From: Thalassospira xiamenensis M-5 = DSM 17429 | Lineage (GTDB): Bacteria; Pseudomonadota; Alphaproteobacteria; Rhodospirillales; Thalassospiraceae | Assembly (NCBI RefSeq): GCF_000300235.2 | Contig: NZ_CP004388.1 | Coordinates: 1,655,501 to 1,719,500 of the forward strand | Reading direction: 5' to 3' | DNA length: 64,000 bases | In this document: positions 44,363 to 53,516 of the stretch, in pieces | Layout of the letters: every line of letters starts with the position of its first letter | How positions within the stretch are numbered: the first letter of the stretch is position 1 | Notes under the pieces: generated by a model | What the model saw: the letters and a program-made list of their open reading frames with translations, nothing else | Database searches by the model: none | Told to the model about the DNA's origin: nothing | Translations under genes and position numbers: made by a program

Positions 44363-45526
44363 TTACTGCCAGCGGTCCGAAAAATCGCGCGGGATCATAA
44401 GGATGTCGCGATCCACCTTGGTCACGTCCGTACGCCCGCAAAGCGCCATGGAGACTTCAAGCTCCTTGTGAATGATCTCAAGCGTCTTGGTCACACCGGC
44501 TTCGCCCATTGCGCCCAGACCATAAACATAAGCGCGCCCGATATAGGTGCCCTTGGCACCCAGTGCCAGTGCCTTCAGCACATCCTGGCCGGAACGGATC
44601 CCGCTATCCAGATGGACCTCGATCTTGTCACCGACGGCATCCATGATTGCGGGCAATGCACGGATTGAGGACAGGGCACCATCAAGCTGGCGTCCGCCAT
44701 GGTTGGAAACAATGATGGCATCTGCGCCAACGTTAAGGGCTTCCAGGGCATCACGCGGATCAATGATCCCCTTGATGATCAAGGGCCCATCCCACATTTT
44801 GCGGAACTCGCGAATACGGTCCCAATCAAGTGATTCATCGAACGCTTCGGCGGTCCAGGTACTCAGTGAAGAGGGGTCGGCAACCCCCTTGGCATGACCG
44901 ACGATGTTACCAAAGAAGCGGCGCTTGGTACCAAGCATACCCAGCCCCCACTGCACCTTTGTCATCATGTTGGCGACCGATTTGACGGTCAGCTTGGGCG
45001 GGGCAGACAGACCGTTCTTCAGGTCCTTGTGGCGTTGCCCGAGCATCTGAAGATCCACCGTGATGACCGCGGCGGAGCACTTGGCTGCTTTCGCCCGGTC
45101 AAAAAGCCGCTTCATGAAATCGTCGTCTTTGAGCGTGTAAACCTGTAACCAGAAGGGCTTGGAGGTGTTCTCGGCAACATCCTCGATCGAACAGATCGAC
45201 ATGGTCGACAATGTGTAAGGGACGCCGAACTTCTCCGCCGCACGGGCAGCCTTGATTTCGCCGTCTGCGCATTGCATGCCGGTCAGTCCGACCGGGGCAA
45301 GGGCGACAGGCATGGCGACATCCTGACCGATCATCCGGCTTTTGGTTGAGCGCCCGGCCATGTCAATCGCGACCCGCTGACGCAGGTGAATATCCTGAAA
45401 GTCGGTGGTGTTTTCACGGAATGTCTGCTCGGTCCAGCTTCCGGATTCTGCGTAATCGTAAAACATGCGCGGTGCGCGACGTTTATAGATACGTTTCAGG
45501 TCTTCGACGCAGGTAATCACTGGCAT
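44363..45526 (-). CDS. lldD: FMN-dependent L-lactate dehydrogenase
   Basis: A 387-residue alpha-hydroxy-acid oxidizing flavoprotein of the LldD/glycolate oxidase family. FMN- and substrate-binding segments: ALAPVGLTGMQCADGEIKAARAAEKFGVPYTLSTMS, WLQVYTLKD, AAVITVDLQMLGQRHKDLKNG, LIIKGIIDPRDA, the catalytic His in VSNHGGRQLDGA, and the phosphate-binding HLDSGIRSGQDVLKALALGAKGTYIGRAYVYGLGAMGE. It oxidises L-lactate to pyruvate at the membrane. A GntR-type operator-like palindrome TGGTAATACCA lies 33 bp before its ATG. A related 2-hydroxy acid could be the substrate. Confidence 0.9.
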   Translation of the reverse strand: MPVITCVEDLKRIYKRRAPRMFYDYAESGSWTEQTFRENTTDFQDIHLRQRVAIDMAGRSTKSRMIGQDVAMPVALAPVGLTGMQCADGEIKAARAAEKFGVPYTLSTMSICSIEDVAENTSKPFWLQVYTLKDDDFMKRLFDRAKAAKCSAAVITVDLQMLGQRHKDLKNGLSAPPKLTVKSVANMMTKVQWGLGMLGTKRRFFGNIVGHAKGVADPSSLSTWTAEAFDESLDWDRIREFRKMWDGPLIIKGIIDPRDALEALNVGADAIIVSNHGGRQLDGALSSIRALPAIMDAVGDKIEVHLDSGIRSGQDVLKALALGAKGTYIGRAYVYGLGAMGEAGVTKTLEIIHKELEVSMALCGRTDVTKVDRDILMIPRDFSDRWQ

Positions 45527-45558
45527 GAGGTCAACTCCGAATAAAATGCGCTCGGTAA

Positions 45559-45569
45559 TGGTAATACCA
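45559..45569. promoter_or_regulatory. GntR (LldR/PdhR)-type operator-like palindrome
   Basis: TGGTAATACCA is an 11-base dyad (TGGTA/TACCA flanking the central A) and resembles the TTGGTnnnACCAA sites of LldR/PdhR regulators. It lies 33 bp upstream of the lldD start. No lldR gene is in the window. Confidence 0.4.
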
Positions 45570-45832
45570 GTTTCGGAGGTTATCGCAAACCGAATTGAAA
45601 ATCAGCTTCTTGTAGGGCCCAAATTGTTTCCGTATTCCGGAATCAGGGTGATGTTGTGGTCGGAAAAGAATTTTAAAAAGGAGGATCGAAAATTCGGAAG
45701 GTTGTGATAATAACAATGCATCGAAGAAACATTTTTTGAATTCAAGGTGACATCCAATGGTTGGAACAATGCGACGAGCTTTCAAGACATAAGTGTTTGA
45801 ACCTCTGTTGGATTACCTTGTGATATGTGAAG

Positions 45833-45858
45833 GGCCGCTAATGGAGCGGTCTTTTTTT
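45833..45858 (+). terminator. Orphan terminator upstream of the GNAT gene
   Basis: GGCCGCT pairs with AGCGGTC (one G-T) around AATGG, then seven T. No annotated plus-strand gene precedes it, suggesting a short transcript. Confidence 0.6.
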
Positions 45859-45913
45859 ATGCCAATTCGGAAGGTTGGCAATTACCTGAAGCCCAAAGAA
45901 AGGGACCCCCGAT

Positions 45914-46807
45914 ATGCAGTACAGAAAGCTGCAAGATGATGATCTTCATGCCCTTGACGCATTTCTCGCGACCCATGCCGAAACCAGCATGGTTCTGCGC
46001 AGCAATTTGCGAAAAACCGGCATGAACCGACGTCATCATCCGCTTTCAGGCTGCTATTACGGTGAAGTTTCCAGCGATGGCACGGTGACGGCGGTTTTGA
46101 CTATATTTGGCAACGGTAATGTCTTTGTGCAAACCGGCGGTAAGCCGGTGCCGCGCGATTTGATTGACCAGTTTCGTGCAGAGAATACGCAGGCAGTGGC
46201 TGGTTTCTATGGTCCGGCGGATCAGGCGAAAAGCGTGATCGAGATGCTTGGGCTTGGCGATGCGGAATTTGCAATCAATGCATGCGATGCCTTTTATCGT
46301 CTTGATCTTGCCAACCTGATCCTGCCGCAAAATGTGCGGTCGGACAGTTTCCAGATGGTTGATGCCGAACGGATTGATCGCAATACGCTGCTGCGTTGGC
46401 TGCGCGCCTACGAGATCGAGGCACTGGGCGGACAGGATACGCCAGCTCTTGATAGCCGGATCGCCAGTCGCCTTGTCCATGCGCTAAATGACCGCAACAT
46501 GTGGGTGCTTGTGGTGGATGGTGTGCCGGTCAGTCTTTCGGGGTTCAACGCCGAACTGCCCGACATGGTCCAGATCGGCCCGGTCTGGACGCCGCCCGAA
46601 CAGCGCGGCAATGGCTATGCCCGTATCCTGGTCGCCAAAACGCTTCTGGCGGCACGGGCGCGCGGCGTGACCCATGCGGTGCTGTCAACAGATAGCCCGG
46701 CGGCGGCGAAGGCTTATGAGGCCATCGGGTTCGAATGTGGCGGCGCGTATCGCTTGGCGTTGTTGGCGAGCCCGGTTAAGCTGCCCGAACCGATTTCATG
46801 TCCGTGA
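45914..46807 (+). CDS. GNAT family N-acetyltransferase (two-domain)
   Basis: A 297-residue acyltransferase. The C-terminal GNAT domain (about 160-290) shows motif A VQIGPVWTPPEQRGNGYARILVAKTLL, with Q-R-G-N-G-Y as the CoA loop, and motif B HAVLSTDSPAAAKAYEAIGFECGG. The N-terminal half resembles a degenerate GNAT fold (FLATHAETSMVLRSNLRK). The ATG at 45914 has AAAGGGA upstream. It is followed after 9 bp by the secreted-protein gene, so both are probably one operon. Confidence 0.87.
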   Translation: MQYRKLQDDDLHALDAFLATHAETSMVLRSNLRKTGMNRRHHPLSGCYYGEVSSDGTVTAVLTIFGNGNVFVQTGGKPVPRDLIDQFRAENTQAVAGFYGPADQAKSVIEMLGLGDAEFAINACDAFYRLDLANLILPQNVRSDSFQMVDAERIDRNTLLRWLRAYEIEALGGQDTPALDSRIASRLVHALNDRNMWVLVVDGVPVSLSGFNAELPDMVQIGPVWTPPEQRGNGYARILVAKTLLAARARGVTHAVLSTDSPAAAKAYEAIGFECGGAYRLALLASPVKLPEPISCP

Positions 46808-46816
46808 GGTGCGCCC

Positions 46817-48163
46817 GTGACCGGGCCTGAGAGATTGCTGCGTTTTAAACAAATCCTGCTGCCGGTCCTTGGACTGGTGGCAGGGCTATTTGCCGGTATA
46901 ATGCCGGTTGATGCAGCCGCACAGAATTTATCCCAAGTCCTGTATCGTTTTGAAGACAGGCCGCTGGTTTTGGGGAAATATGGCGCGGTTGCCGATTTTC
47001 AGGGTCGGTTGTTTGTGGCCGCGGCAAGTTGCAAGCGCGGCAGCACGTCGGCCTATGGCGCGACGGATGGTATTGTTGGCGCCAAGACGCGCAACGCGAT
47101 CATGGATTTACAGCCCTGTCTTGATCCGAGTGTTAAAGCGGCCATCGGTGGTGCGAATCCCGGCGCGATCACGGTCGGGCTCTGGAGGTTGCTGATGCCG
47201 GCAGAACAGCCCTTTCCCGATGCGATCACGCGGGCCAATCATCTGACCTTCGCACTGGAAGGCACGGATTACGACGCCATCCAGTTCAATTTCTGCCAGT
47301 CGCGCAACCCGAGGAGCGGCAAGCGATATCTGGAAGGGGATCCGTGGTGTTATACTAACGATCCCAATGCCTATCTGACCTGGGGGCCGCGCGGGGCGAC
47401 CGCCGGGGCAGGGGCGGAAATCCAGCAGATTGTCTTTGCCGCCGAATGGGCCAATCCCGGGTTGCTCAATGCCGTCTTTGGCCCGCATACCGATGCGATT
47501 CACCGGTTGGCGCTGGGCAATAATCAAAGTGCGTTTGATATCCTGTGTGCGATCTGGATCGATCCGAAACGTCGGGCCGATTTCACCGAAAGGTTCGCAC
47601 GATATGGTGCATTGCCCGAAGTGCAGCGTGCCTATCGCCGCGTTTATGATGCAGCCAATGCCGATGGCGGAAAAATCGCCCGGTTTTTCAAGATTTATGC
47701 TGCGCTAAAGCCTGTTATCGGTCGTGATCCGACGGAAATTGATCTGGCTTATTTTATCGACATGGCGACACATGGCATGGCCCCGCCCGGCAATGTTTCC
47801 GATCTGTCGGCAAAGATGGTCAAGTTTGCCAGCCGGACGCGCAAGGTGCCAAGCCCGGGAGAATTGCGCCGCCAGCTTGCCGCGTGGTTGCCATCACAGC
47901 ACAAATATAACGACCGGATCGCACGTGATGCGATTTTCCTGATTGATGATCCGGAAATCACATTGTCCGATACCCATCGCCGTATCTGGCAACAGCGATC
48001 AGGCTTGAAAGCCAGCGATTTTGGTCTTTCGGATCATCGATATGTTTCGGATTATCCGGTGGCAGCGCCGACGGGTTTTGAGAAAATCGAACGGTTTTAT
48101 ACTGTTCTGCCTGAGGATAAGCGCGCCTGTCCGGCCAATGTGCGCAAATCCCGACGTCCGTAA
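46817..48163 (+). CDS. Exported hypothetical protein with PG-binding-like motif
   Basis: A 448-residue secreted protein. The signal peptide (LLRFKQILLPVLGLVAGLFAGIMPVDAAA) is cleaved near residue 35. Residues 75-100 carry ATDGIVGAKTRNAIMDLQ, the pattern of the peptidoglycan-binding PG_binding_1 domain. The following region has HLTFALEGTDYDAIQFNF and DPNAYLTWGPRGATAGAGAEIQQIV, vaguely lysozyme/chitosanase-like with an acidic residue in a helix. It may be a periplasmic wall-active hydrolase, but I cannot assign a family. It is coupled to a GNAT gene. Confidence 0.7.
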   Translation: MTGPERLLRFKQILLPVLGLVAGLFAGIMPVDAAAQNLSQVLYRFEDRPLVLGKYGAVADFQGRLFVAAASCKRGSTSAYGATDGIVGAKTRNAIMDLQPCLDPSVKAAIGGANPGAITVGLWRLLMPAEQPFPDAITRANHLTFALEGTDYDAIQFNFCQSRNPRSGKRYLEGDPWCYTNDPNAYLTWGPRGATAGAGAEIQQIVFAAEWANPGLLNAVFGPHTDAIHRLALGNNQSAFDILCAIWIDPKRRADFTERFARYGALPEVQRAYRRVYDAANADGGKIARFFKIYAALKPVIGRDPTEIDLAYFIDMATHGMAPPGNVSDLSAKMVKFASRTRKVPSPGELRRQLAAWLPSQHKYNDRIARDAIFLIDDPEITLSDTHRRIWQQRSGLKASDFGLSDHRYVSDYPVAAPTGFEKIERFYTVLPEDKRACPANVRKSRRP

Positions 48164-48336
48164 AAGGCAACTTTTCCCTGTGATGCATGTCATCCCTGCA
48201 TGGGGCATGATCGCGCAATGCAGGGGAAATACCGCCTAAGGGCTTGCATCTGCGGGGCTTGTTTGCCAACATCCGCCCGTTAATCGCGCCCGGTGACCAT
48301 AAAGGTCCGGGCGAGCCTAAAGGAGCAGGATTTGAA

Positions 48337-49383
48337 ATGAGCGACGTTAAGGTCAAAGTCGGAATTCTCGGTGCCAGCGGATATACCGGGGCGGAACTGG
48401 TTCGTATTCTTGCGCACCATGCCGCTTCTGAAATCACCCTGCTGACCGCAGACCGACGCGCCGGGCGTCCGTTCGGGGAGGTTTTCCCGCATCTTGCCCA
48501 TCTGAAATTGCCGACCATGATCCGGATCGAGGATGCCGACTGGTCGATGGTTGATGTCATTTTCTGTGCGCTGCCGCATGGCACGACGCAGGAAGTGATT
48601 GCCGGGTTGCCTGATCATGTCAAAGTTGTCGATCTGTCGGCGGATTTCCGGTTGTTTGATGCCGCGACCTACAAGGAATGGTACGGGGCGGAACATGCCG
48701 CACAGGATTTGCAGAAGGATGTGGTTTATGGCCTGACTGAACTGCACCGTGAAAAGATCAAAAAGGCGCGTGTAGTGGCCAATCCGGGATGTTATCCAAC
48801 CCCGGTGCAGCTTTCGCTGACACCGCTTCTGGAACAGAAGCTGGTGCATGCCGATGACATCATCATTGATGCGAAATCCGGTGTCACCGGTGCGGGCCGT
48901 TCGCCCAAGGAAGGCATTCTGTATGCCGAGGTCACCGAAGGCATTCATGCCTATGGCACCGGCGGGCACCGCCATGCGCCAGAAATCGAGCAGGGCCTTG
49001 CCTGGGCTGCCGGGCAGGATGTTGTGGTGAACTTTTCCCCGCACCTGATGCCGATGAGCCGGGGCATCCTTGAGAGCATCTATGTCAAAATGACCGATGG
49101 CACGACGGCCGAAGACATTCAGGCCGCCCTTGAAAAACGTTATGCCGATGAGCCGTTCGTGCGGGTCCTGCCGTTTGGCGTAACCCCGCAGACACGTCAC
49201 GTACGTGGATCGAACTATGTTCTGATCGGGGTGGTCAAGGATCGGGTGCCGGGCCGGGTGATCATTGTGGCGGTCGAAGACAACCTTGTTAAAGGGGCAT
49301 CTGGCCAAGCAGTTCAGAACATGAATGTCATGCTGGGCCTGCCGGAAACCATGGGGCTCGAGATCGAGCCGCTGTTCCCGTAA
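48337..49383 (+). CDS. argC: N-acetyl-gamma-glutamyl-phosphate reductase
   Basis: Third enzyme of arginine synthesis: NADPH-dependent reduction of N-acetylglutamyl phosphate to the semialdehyde. It has 348 residues. The nucleotide motif is GILGASGYTGAELVRIL (9-25), with FCALPHGTTQE and the catalytic Cys152 in VANPGCYPTP. The substrate loop lies around AKSGVTGAGRSPKEG, and EGIHAYGTGGHRHAPEIEQ is characteristic of ArgC. The ATG at 48337 has AAAGGAG upstream; a 31-residue longer frame is not conserved-looking. No other arg genes are adjacent. Confidence 0.96.
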   Translation: MSDVKVKVGILGASGYTGAELVRILAHHAASEITLLTADRRAGRPFGEVFPHLAHLKLPTMIRIEDADWSMVDVIFCALPHGTTQEVIAGLPDHVKVVDLSADFRLFDAATYKEWYGAEHAAQDLQKDVVYGLTELHREKIKKARVVANPGCYPTPVQLSLTPLLEQKLVHADDIIIDAKSGVTGAGRSPKEGILYAEVTEGIHAYGTGGHRHAPEIEQGLAWAAGQDVVVNFSPHLMPMSRGILESIYVKMTDGTTAEDIQAALEKRYADEPFVRVLPFGVTPQTRHVRGSNYVLIGVVKDRVPGRVIIVAVEDNLVKGASGQAVQNMNVMLGLPETMGLEIEPLFP

Positions 49384-49416
49384 TCCGGTATCGGATCGTC
49401 AAAACAGAAAAAAATT

Positions 49417-49449
49417 GGGGCGCTGTCCAAAAGGATTGCGCCCCTTTTT
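49417..49449 (+). terminator. Terminator of argC
   Basis: GGGGCGC pairs with GCGCCCC with an inner TCC/GGA extension, ending in five T. It reaches into the stop codon of the convergent MocR-type gene. Confidence 0.85.
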
Positions 49450-50856
49450 ATTTTTCAAGCGCGCGTTCAAGCACCCTGAAGATACGTTCATCCTGACATT
49501 GGGCGACGTTAAAGCGCATCAGGTTTCCAGCTGTTTGCGAGATGCTGAAAACATTTCCGGGGGCAAGAACCACACCATCGGAAAGCGCGTTTCGGGCTAG
49601 GGTTGCCGCATCCATGTGATCGGGCAAGCGGCACCATAAAAACAGACCAGCATCGGGATTGATAGCCGGTGTGATGCCAAGGTTGCGAAGCCGGGTTTCT
49701 GTGATGGTCATCGTGCGTGCCAGTCTATCGCGCAGGGTTTCCATATATTTGCGATAGGTGCCGTCCTTGAGAACCGCAAAAATCAGTTCGGCGGATAAAT
49801 TCGGACCGGAAAAACCGGTTGCGATTTTAAGATCGGTCAGACCGTCGATCCAGTCGGCAGAGGCCGCTATATATCCGCATCGAACCGACGCCGAGAGGGT
49901 TTTGGAAAAGCTGCCGATATGGATTACGCGCTCTAGCCCGCCCAGTGCGGCCATCCGCGGGGCAGGGGTGTTTTCGAAGTCGGCAAAGATATCATCTTCG
50001 ATGATGATCAGGTCGTGCTGTTCGGCAATATTCAAAAAACCCGATGCGCAACCATTGGCGAAAGTGACGCACCGGTCGGGTTGTGCAAGCCGGAATTGGT
50101 AATGTAAAGGCGCGGTTTCGTTGTTGCGGCGATCCGGGCAAAGGCATCCACATCCGGGCCATTTTCGGTAAAGGGGACGCCAACGATATTGGCGCGATGC
50201 GCGCGCAAGAGTGCCTGAAAATTGAAGTAACACGGATCATCAACCAAAACCGTATCGCCCGGTGCGATCAAAAAACGGCACAGCATGTCGATTGCCTGGG
50301 TTCCTGACTCTGTCAGAAGCAGATGGTCGGGATGGGCATCAATGCCGTATCCCGCCATGCGACGGGACAGGAAATGACGCAAGGATGCCAGGCCAAGCGG
50401 AGTTCCGTAATCGACCAGTGTGGCGTCATCGGCGCGCGAGAGGCTGCGCAAGGCGCGCCTGATTGCGGTTTCGGGCATCCAGTCCGCCGGAAGCCAGCCG
50501 CAACCGGGTTTTAGCATATCGGGGCGCGCATCAAGCGACTGTCGTGAGACCCAGAACGGATCAATCGCCCGATCCAGTTTCGGTCCGATCCGGGCGATTG
50601 AAAGCGGGGCGGTATGAGGGGCGACATAAAACCCCGATCCGCGTCTGGCCTGAATAACGCCTTCGGCCACCAGTCGATCATAGGCTTCGACAACCGTCGA
50701 ATTCGACACCTTCATTTGACGGGCAAAGCCACGGATGGATGGCAGACGATCCCCCGCAAGCAGGTTGCGCGTGCCAATCCGGTCACGAATGACATTCATG
50801 ACGCGGGAGACAAGTGTTCCGTCATCGGGTTGTTTCAATGCCCCGTCAGGTGCCAC
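49448..50856 (-). pseudogene. MocR-type GntR/aminotransferase regulator, frameshifted
   Basis: The first frame (50032-50856, GTG start after GGAG) encodes a GntR winged helix (RLPSIRGFARQMKVSNSTVVEAYDRLVAEGVIQARRGSGFYV) and the start of a fold-type I aminotransferase, ending HNPTGASLSPMVAHRVF-stop. The second frame (from 49448) continues with NIAEQHDLIIIEDDIFADFE and the PLP lysine region IHIGSFSKTLSASVRCGYIA. The frames would join at a run of six T on the coding strand (50034-50039); one extra T restores a 469-residue protein. It could be a real mutation, a sequencing error or slippage. The divergent EamA exporter gene is its likely target. Confidence 0.85.
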
Positions 50857-50882
50857 TGTATTGCTCCTGTAATCAGTACAGT
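50855..50882. promoter_or_regulatory. Dyad in the MocR-EamA divergent region
   Basis: ACTGTA (50855-50860) and TACAGT (50877-50882) form an inverted repeat within the 109-bp divergent promoter, followed by AT-rich sequence with repeated TTGT. MocR proteins usually bind repeats here and act on the divergent gene. Confidence 0.35.
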
Positions 50883-50965
50883 TTGTTCAAATTGTATTTT
50901 ATTGTGTCTGTTCGGTTCGATGCTGGCAAGCCATAGATAAACCTTCGCACATGACGGAGGTTTTG

Positions 50966-51841
50966 ATGGCAATTGCAGTTCAAAGATCAAGTGGCGGCTG
51001 GATTAGCGGGTTGATCGGTATCCTGATTTTCAGTGGATCGCTGCCTGCGACCCGGATTGCTGTCATGGATTTCGATCCGCTGTTTCTTACGGTGGCGCGC
51101 GCAACGATTGCCGGACTGCTTGCCGCGACTTTGCTTCTGATATCGCGGCCAAACCGTCCACAGAAATCAGACTGGATGTCGTTACTGGTGGTTGCCGGTG
51201 GGGTGGTTGTCGGGTTTCCATTGTTAACGGCCCTTGCGCTTGAACATATCACGTCAGCACGATCAATTGTCTTCATCGGTTTGCTGCCTTTGGCGACAGC
51301 GATTTTTGGCGTCTTGCGCGGTGGTGAAAGGCCACAACCCGTATTCTGGCTGTTTTCGATTGTCGGTAGTGGCTTGGTCGCCGGATTTGCCGCCACAGGA
51401 AGCAGTGCCGGGGCGTTACGCGGTGATCTTTTTATGCTTGGCGCGGTCATCGTTTGCGGGCTTGGCTATGCCGAGGGTGCAAAACTGTCGCGCCGTCTTG
51501 GTGGATGGCAGGTGATCTGCTGGGCGTTGGTGATATCGCTTTTGCCGATGGCGGCATTCTGCGTTGCGACCTTGCCAGATAGCTTTGCCGGAGTTGGCGG
51601 TCCGGCATGGTTTGGTCTTGGTTATGTTTCTCTGTTCAGCATGCTGATCGGTTTTTTCTTCTGGTATCGGGGACTGGCGCTTGGCGGCATTGCCGGGGTC
51701 GGGCAATTGCAATTGTTGCAACCGTTCTTTGGTCTGCTTTTGGCGGGGATCGTCTTGGCGGAACCTGTTGGCGTGACCATGATGGCGGTCACCGTCGGGG
51801 TCGTTGCCTGTGTTGCCGGGGCAAAGCGGTTTTCCAGATAG
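50966..51841 (+). CDS. EamA/DMT superfamily transporter
   Basis: A 291-residue, ten-helix drug/metabolite exporter with two EamA repeats: GWISGLIGILIFSGSLPATRIAVMDFDPLF through LVAGFAAT, and RGDLFMLGAVIVCGLGYAEGAKLS through GVVACVAGAKR. The second repeat has the familiar GVGQLQLLQPFFGLLLAGIVLAEPVG. The ATG at 50966 has GGAGG six bases upstream; the ATG at 50951 lacks one. The divergent MocR regulator gene suggests export of an amino acid or vitamin-B6-related compound. Confidence 0.92.
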   Translation: MAIAVQRSSGGWISGLIGILIFSGSLPATRIAVMDFDPLFLTVARATIAGLLAATLLLISRPNRPQKSDWMSLLVVAGGVVVGFPLLTALALEHITSARSIVFIGLLPLATAIFGVLRGGERPQPVFWLFSIVGSGLVAGFAATGSSAGALRGDLFMLGAVIVCGLGYAEGAKLSRRLGGWQVICWALVISLLPMAAFCVATLPDSFAGVGGPAWFGLGYVSLFSMLIGFFFWYRGLALGGIAGVGQLQLLQPFFGLLLAGIVLAEPVGVTMMAVTVGVVACVAGAKRFSR

Positions 51842-51855
51842 GGCGGCGGCTTTAT

Positions 51856-52716
51856 TCATTCGCTGTGGATTGGTTTGCCTGCATCCGCTGCATCGTCACT
51901 GGCAGGCCAGTAACGTGCATGTACCCTGGCAATAAAACCCTCTTCGCGCAGGTCGGTGATGATTTTCGATATCTGGTCTGTCTGGCTCATTAGCGGGGAA
52001 TTGCGCGATACCGCAATGTGGATGTCGTTGTGATGGTCCGGGCGAAATGCGGCCTTGCTAATGATATCATCAAGGTTGTTGCGCCGGATTTCAAAATCGA
52101 CATTGGCATCAGACCCGACAATGGTATCGACGCGATTTGCCTCAAGCATACGCAGAAGCAGCATTTCGCTGCTGGCTTCGAATTTGTTCAGCGATCTATC
52201 GCTATCGAATGGTTCGAAATAGCGGGAATCAACGACCGACCCGACTGCAAGCGTTTTAAGATCGGCATATTGCGCGATGTGCGTATTTTTGCCTTGCCGG
52301 ACATAGAAAACCGGGCTGACGCGGCTATAAGGTGGTTTGATGTAAAACGCGAATTTTTCGCGTTCGGCGGTGTAGGCAAAGCTTGAAAGAATATCGATAT
52401 CGCCATCTTCAAGCATTTTAAGACATCGCCGCCACGGGCAGGGATGTAGCGACAGAGCCTTGTCCATGCGATGGGCCAGTTCTGTCAGGATCGCCATGTC
52501 GATTCCGTGTCGTCCTGTTTCATCGTCGATCACGAATGGTTCCCAGACCGAAAATGCCACGCGCAATTCGCTTGAGCTTGGCCCGGTGGACTGCGCGTAC
52601 GCATCGCCATTCGTAAGGATTGTGCCGCAAAACGCCGTTGCCACCATCATTATCATGATGCTGGCGCGACGGAAGCCTGCAAAGAGGGAAAAATACTGAA
52701 TTGCGTGCATCTTCAC
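51856..52716 (-). CDS. Orphan family-3 periplasmic substrate-binding protein
   Basis: A 286-residue exported protein. The signal peptide (ASIMIMMVATAFCGTILTNGDAYA) ends near residue 41. The PBPb fold follows: LRVAFSVWEPFVIDDETGRHGIDMAILTELAHRM, CPWRRCLKMLEDGDIDILSSFAYTAEREKFAFYIKPPYSRVSPVFYV and GFIARVHARYWP. The pair of Cys in HPCPWRRCLKML may form a disulfide. There is no transporter next to it. It is a second orphan of the same broad family as the gene at 9411-10490, but the sequences differ clearly. Confidence 0.85.
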   Translation of the reverse strand: MKMHAIQYFSLFAGFRRASIMIMMVATAFCGTILTNGDAYAQSTGPSSSELRVAFSVWEPFVIDDETGRHGIDMAILTELAHRMDKALSLHPCPWRRCLKMLEDGDIDILSSFAYTAEREKFAFYIKPPYSRVSPVFYVRQGKNTHIAQYADLKTLAVGSVVDSRYFEPFDSDRSLNKFEASSEMLLLRMLEANRVDTIVGSDANVDFEIRRNNLDDIISKAAFRPDHHNDIHIAVSRNSPLMSQTDQISKIITDLREEGFIARVHARYWPASDDAADAGKPIHSE

Positions 52717-52852
52717 GATTTGAATGAGAACGGGGTTTCCATATCCACATGTTAGAATTTAAACTGCCAAATCAAGATGCCGCTATTTTCCCGGTAACGG
52801 GCAAGTGCAGTGCCAGTGAAAACCGATCCCAGAAGTGAAAGGTCGTTAGACC

Positions 52853-53386
52853 ATGATCCTGTCCTATCGCGGGGTACGCCCGACTATTGACGAGACGGCC
52901 TTTATCGCGCCGAATGCGACCATCATTGGCGATGTTGAAATCGGGGCGGAGACCGGGATCTGGTTTGGCTGCGTCATTCGTGGTGACGTGCATGAAATTC
53001 GCATCGGATCGCGGACCAATATTCAGGACCTGACCATGGTGCATGTCGCCAAGGGAAAGTTTGGAACCTATATCGGCGACGATGTTACTATTGGCCATTC
53101 CGCCGTCATCCATGCCTGCACACTGGAAGACAGAAGTTTCGTCGGCATGAGTGCCACGGTCATGGATGGTTGTGTGATCGAGCAGGGCGCAATGCTGGGG
53201 GCGGGGGCGCTTCTGGCACCCGGAAAACGCATTCCGGCGGGGGAGCTTTGGGCCGGTGTCCCGGCACGCAAGGTGCGAGATCTGACGCAGGAAGAAATCG
53301 AGTTTTTCAAAGTATCTGCGGATCGTTATGCCGATCTTGCGCAGGAATATCGTGTGACAATTCCCGATGACCTGAAATCTGAGTAA
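52853..53386 (+). CDS. Gamma-carbonic-anhydrase-like hexapeptide-repeat protein
   Basis: A 177-residue left-handed beta-helix protein of the gamma-CA/PaaY/YrdA group. Hexapeptide repeats run from IAPNATIIGDVEIGAETGIWFGCVIRGD to MLGAGALLAPGKRIPAGELWAGVPARKVR. Candidate zinc His residues lie in MVHVAKG, TIGHSAVIH. It is a trimeric metalloenzyme or a CoA-thioester-related protein; the activity is not clear. It is a single gene. Confidence 0.92.
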   Translation: MILSYRGVRPTIDETAFIAPNATIIGDVEIGAETGIWFGCVIRGDVHEIRIGSRTNIQDLTMVHVAKGKFGTYIGDDVTIGHSAVIHACTLEDRSFVGMSATVMDGCVIEQGAMLGAGALLAPGKRIPAGELWAGVPARKVRDLTQEEIEFFKVSADRYADLAQEYRVTIPDDLKSE

Positions 53387-53516
53387 CAATCGCGATTGTC
53401 AAACGCAAAGGATCTTCTTGCCTGTGGCAGGACGCTACGATAGCAAGTAATTCAGAAAAACCATATAAACAGGCCGCGCGCCACCACGCCCGGCGATCAG
53501 GAAACGGAACCGGGAA

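Larger units (their letters stand above)
45527..45913. other. 387-bp region between lldD and the GNAT gene
   Basis: It contains the lldD operator-like site at 45559-45569, a possible 11-codon ORF (45757-45792) with AAGGTGA upstream, and an orphan terminator at 45833-45858. No larger gene is convincing. A small RNA or leader ending at the terminator is possible. Confidence 0.35.

Noticed and set aside
44041..44400. 119-codon plus-strand frame in the AT-rich flank
   Set aside because: It reads through two hairpin terminators and changes composition abruptly; no ribosome site or domain is seen.
48280..49308. 342-codon minus-strand frame opposite argC
   Set aside because: It is fully antisense to argC, which has its catalytic Cys and nucleotide motifs.
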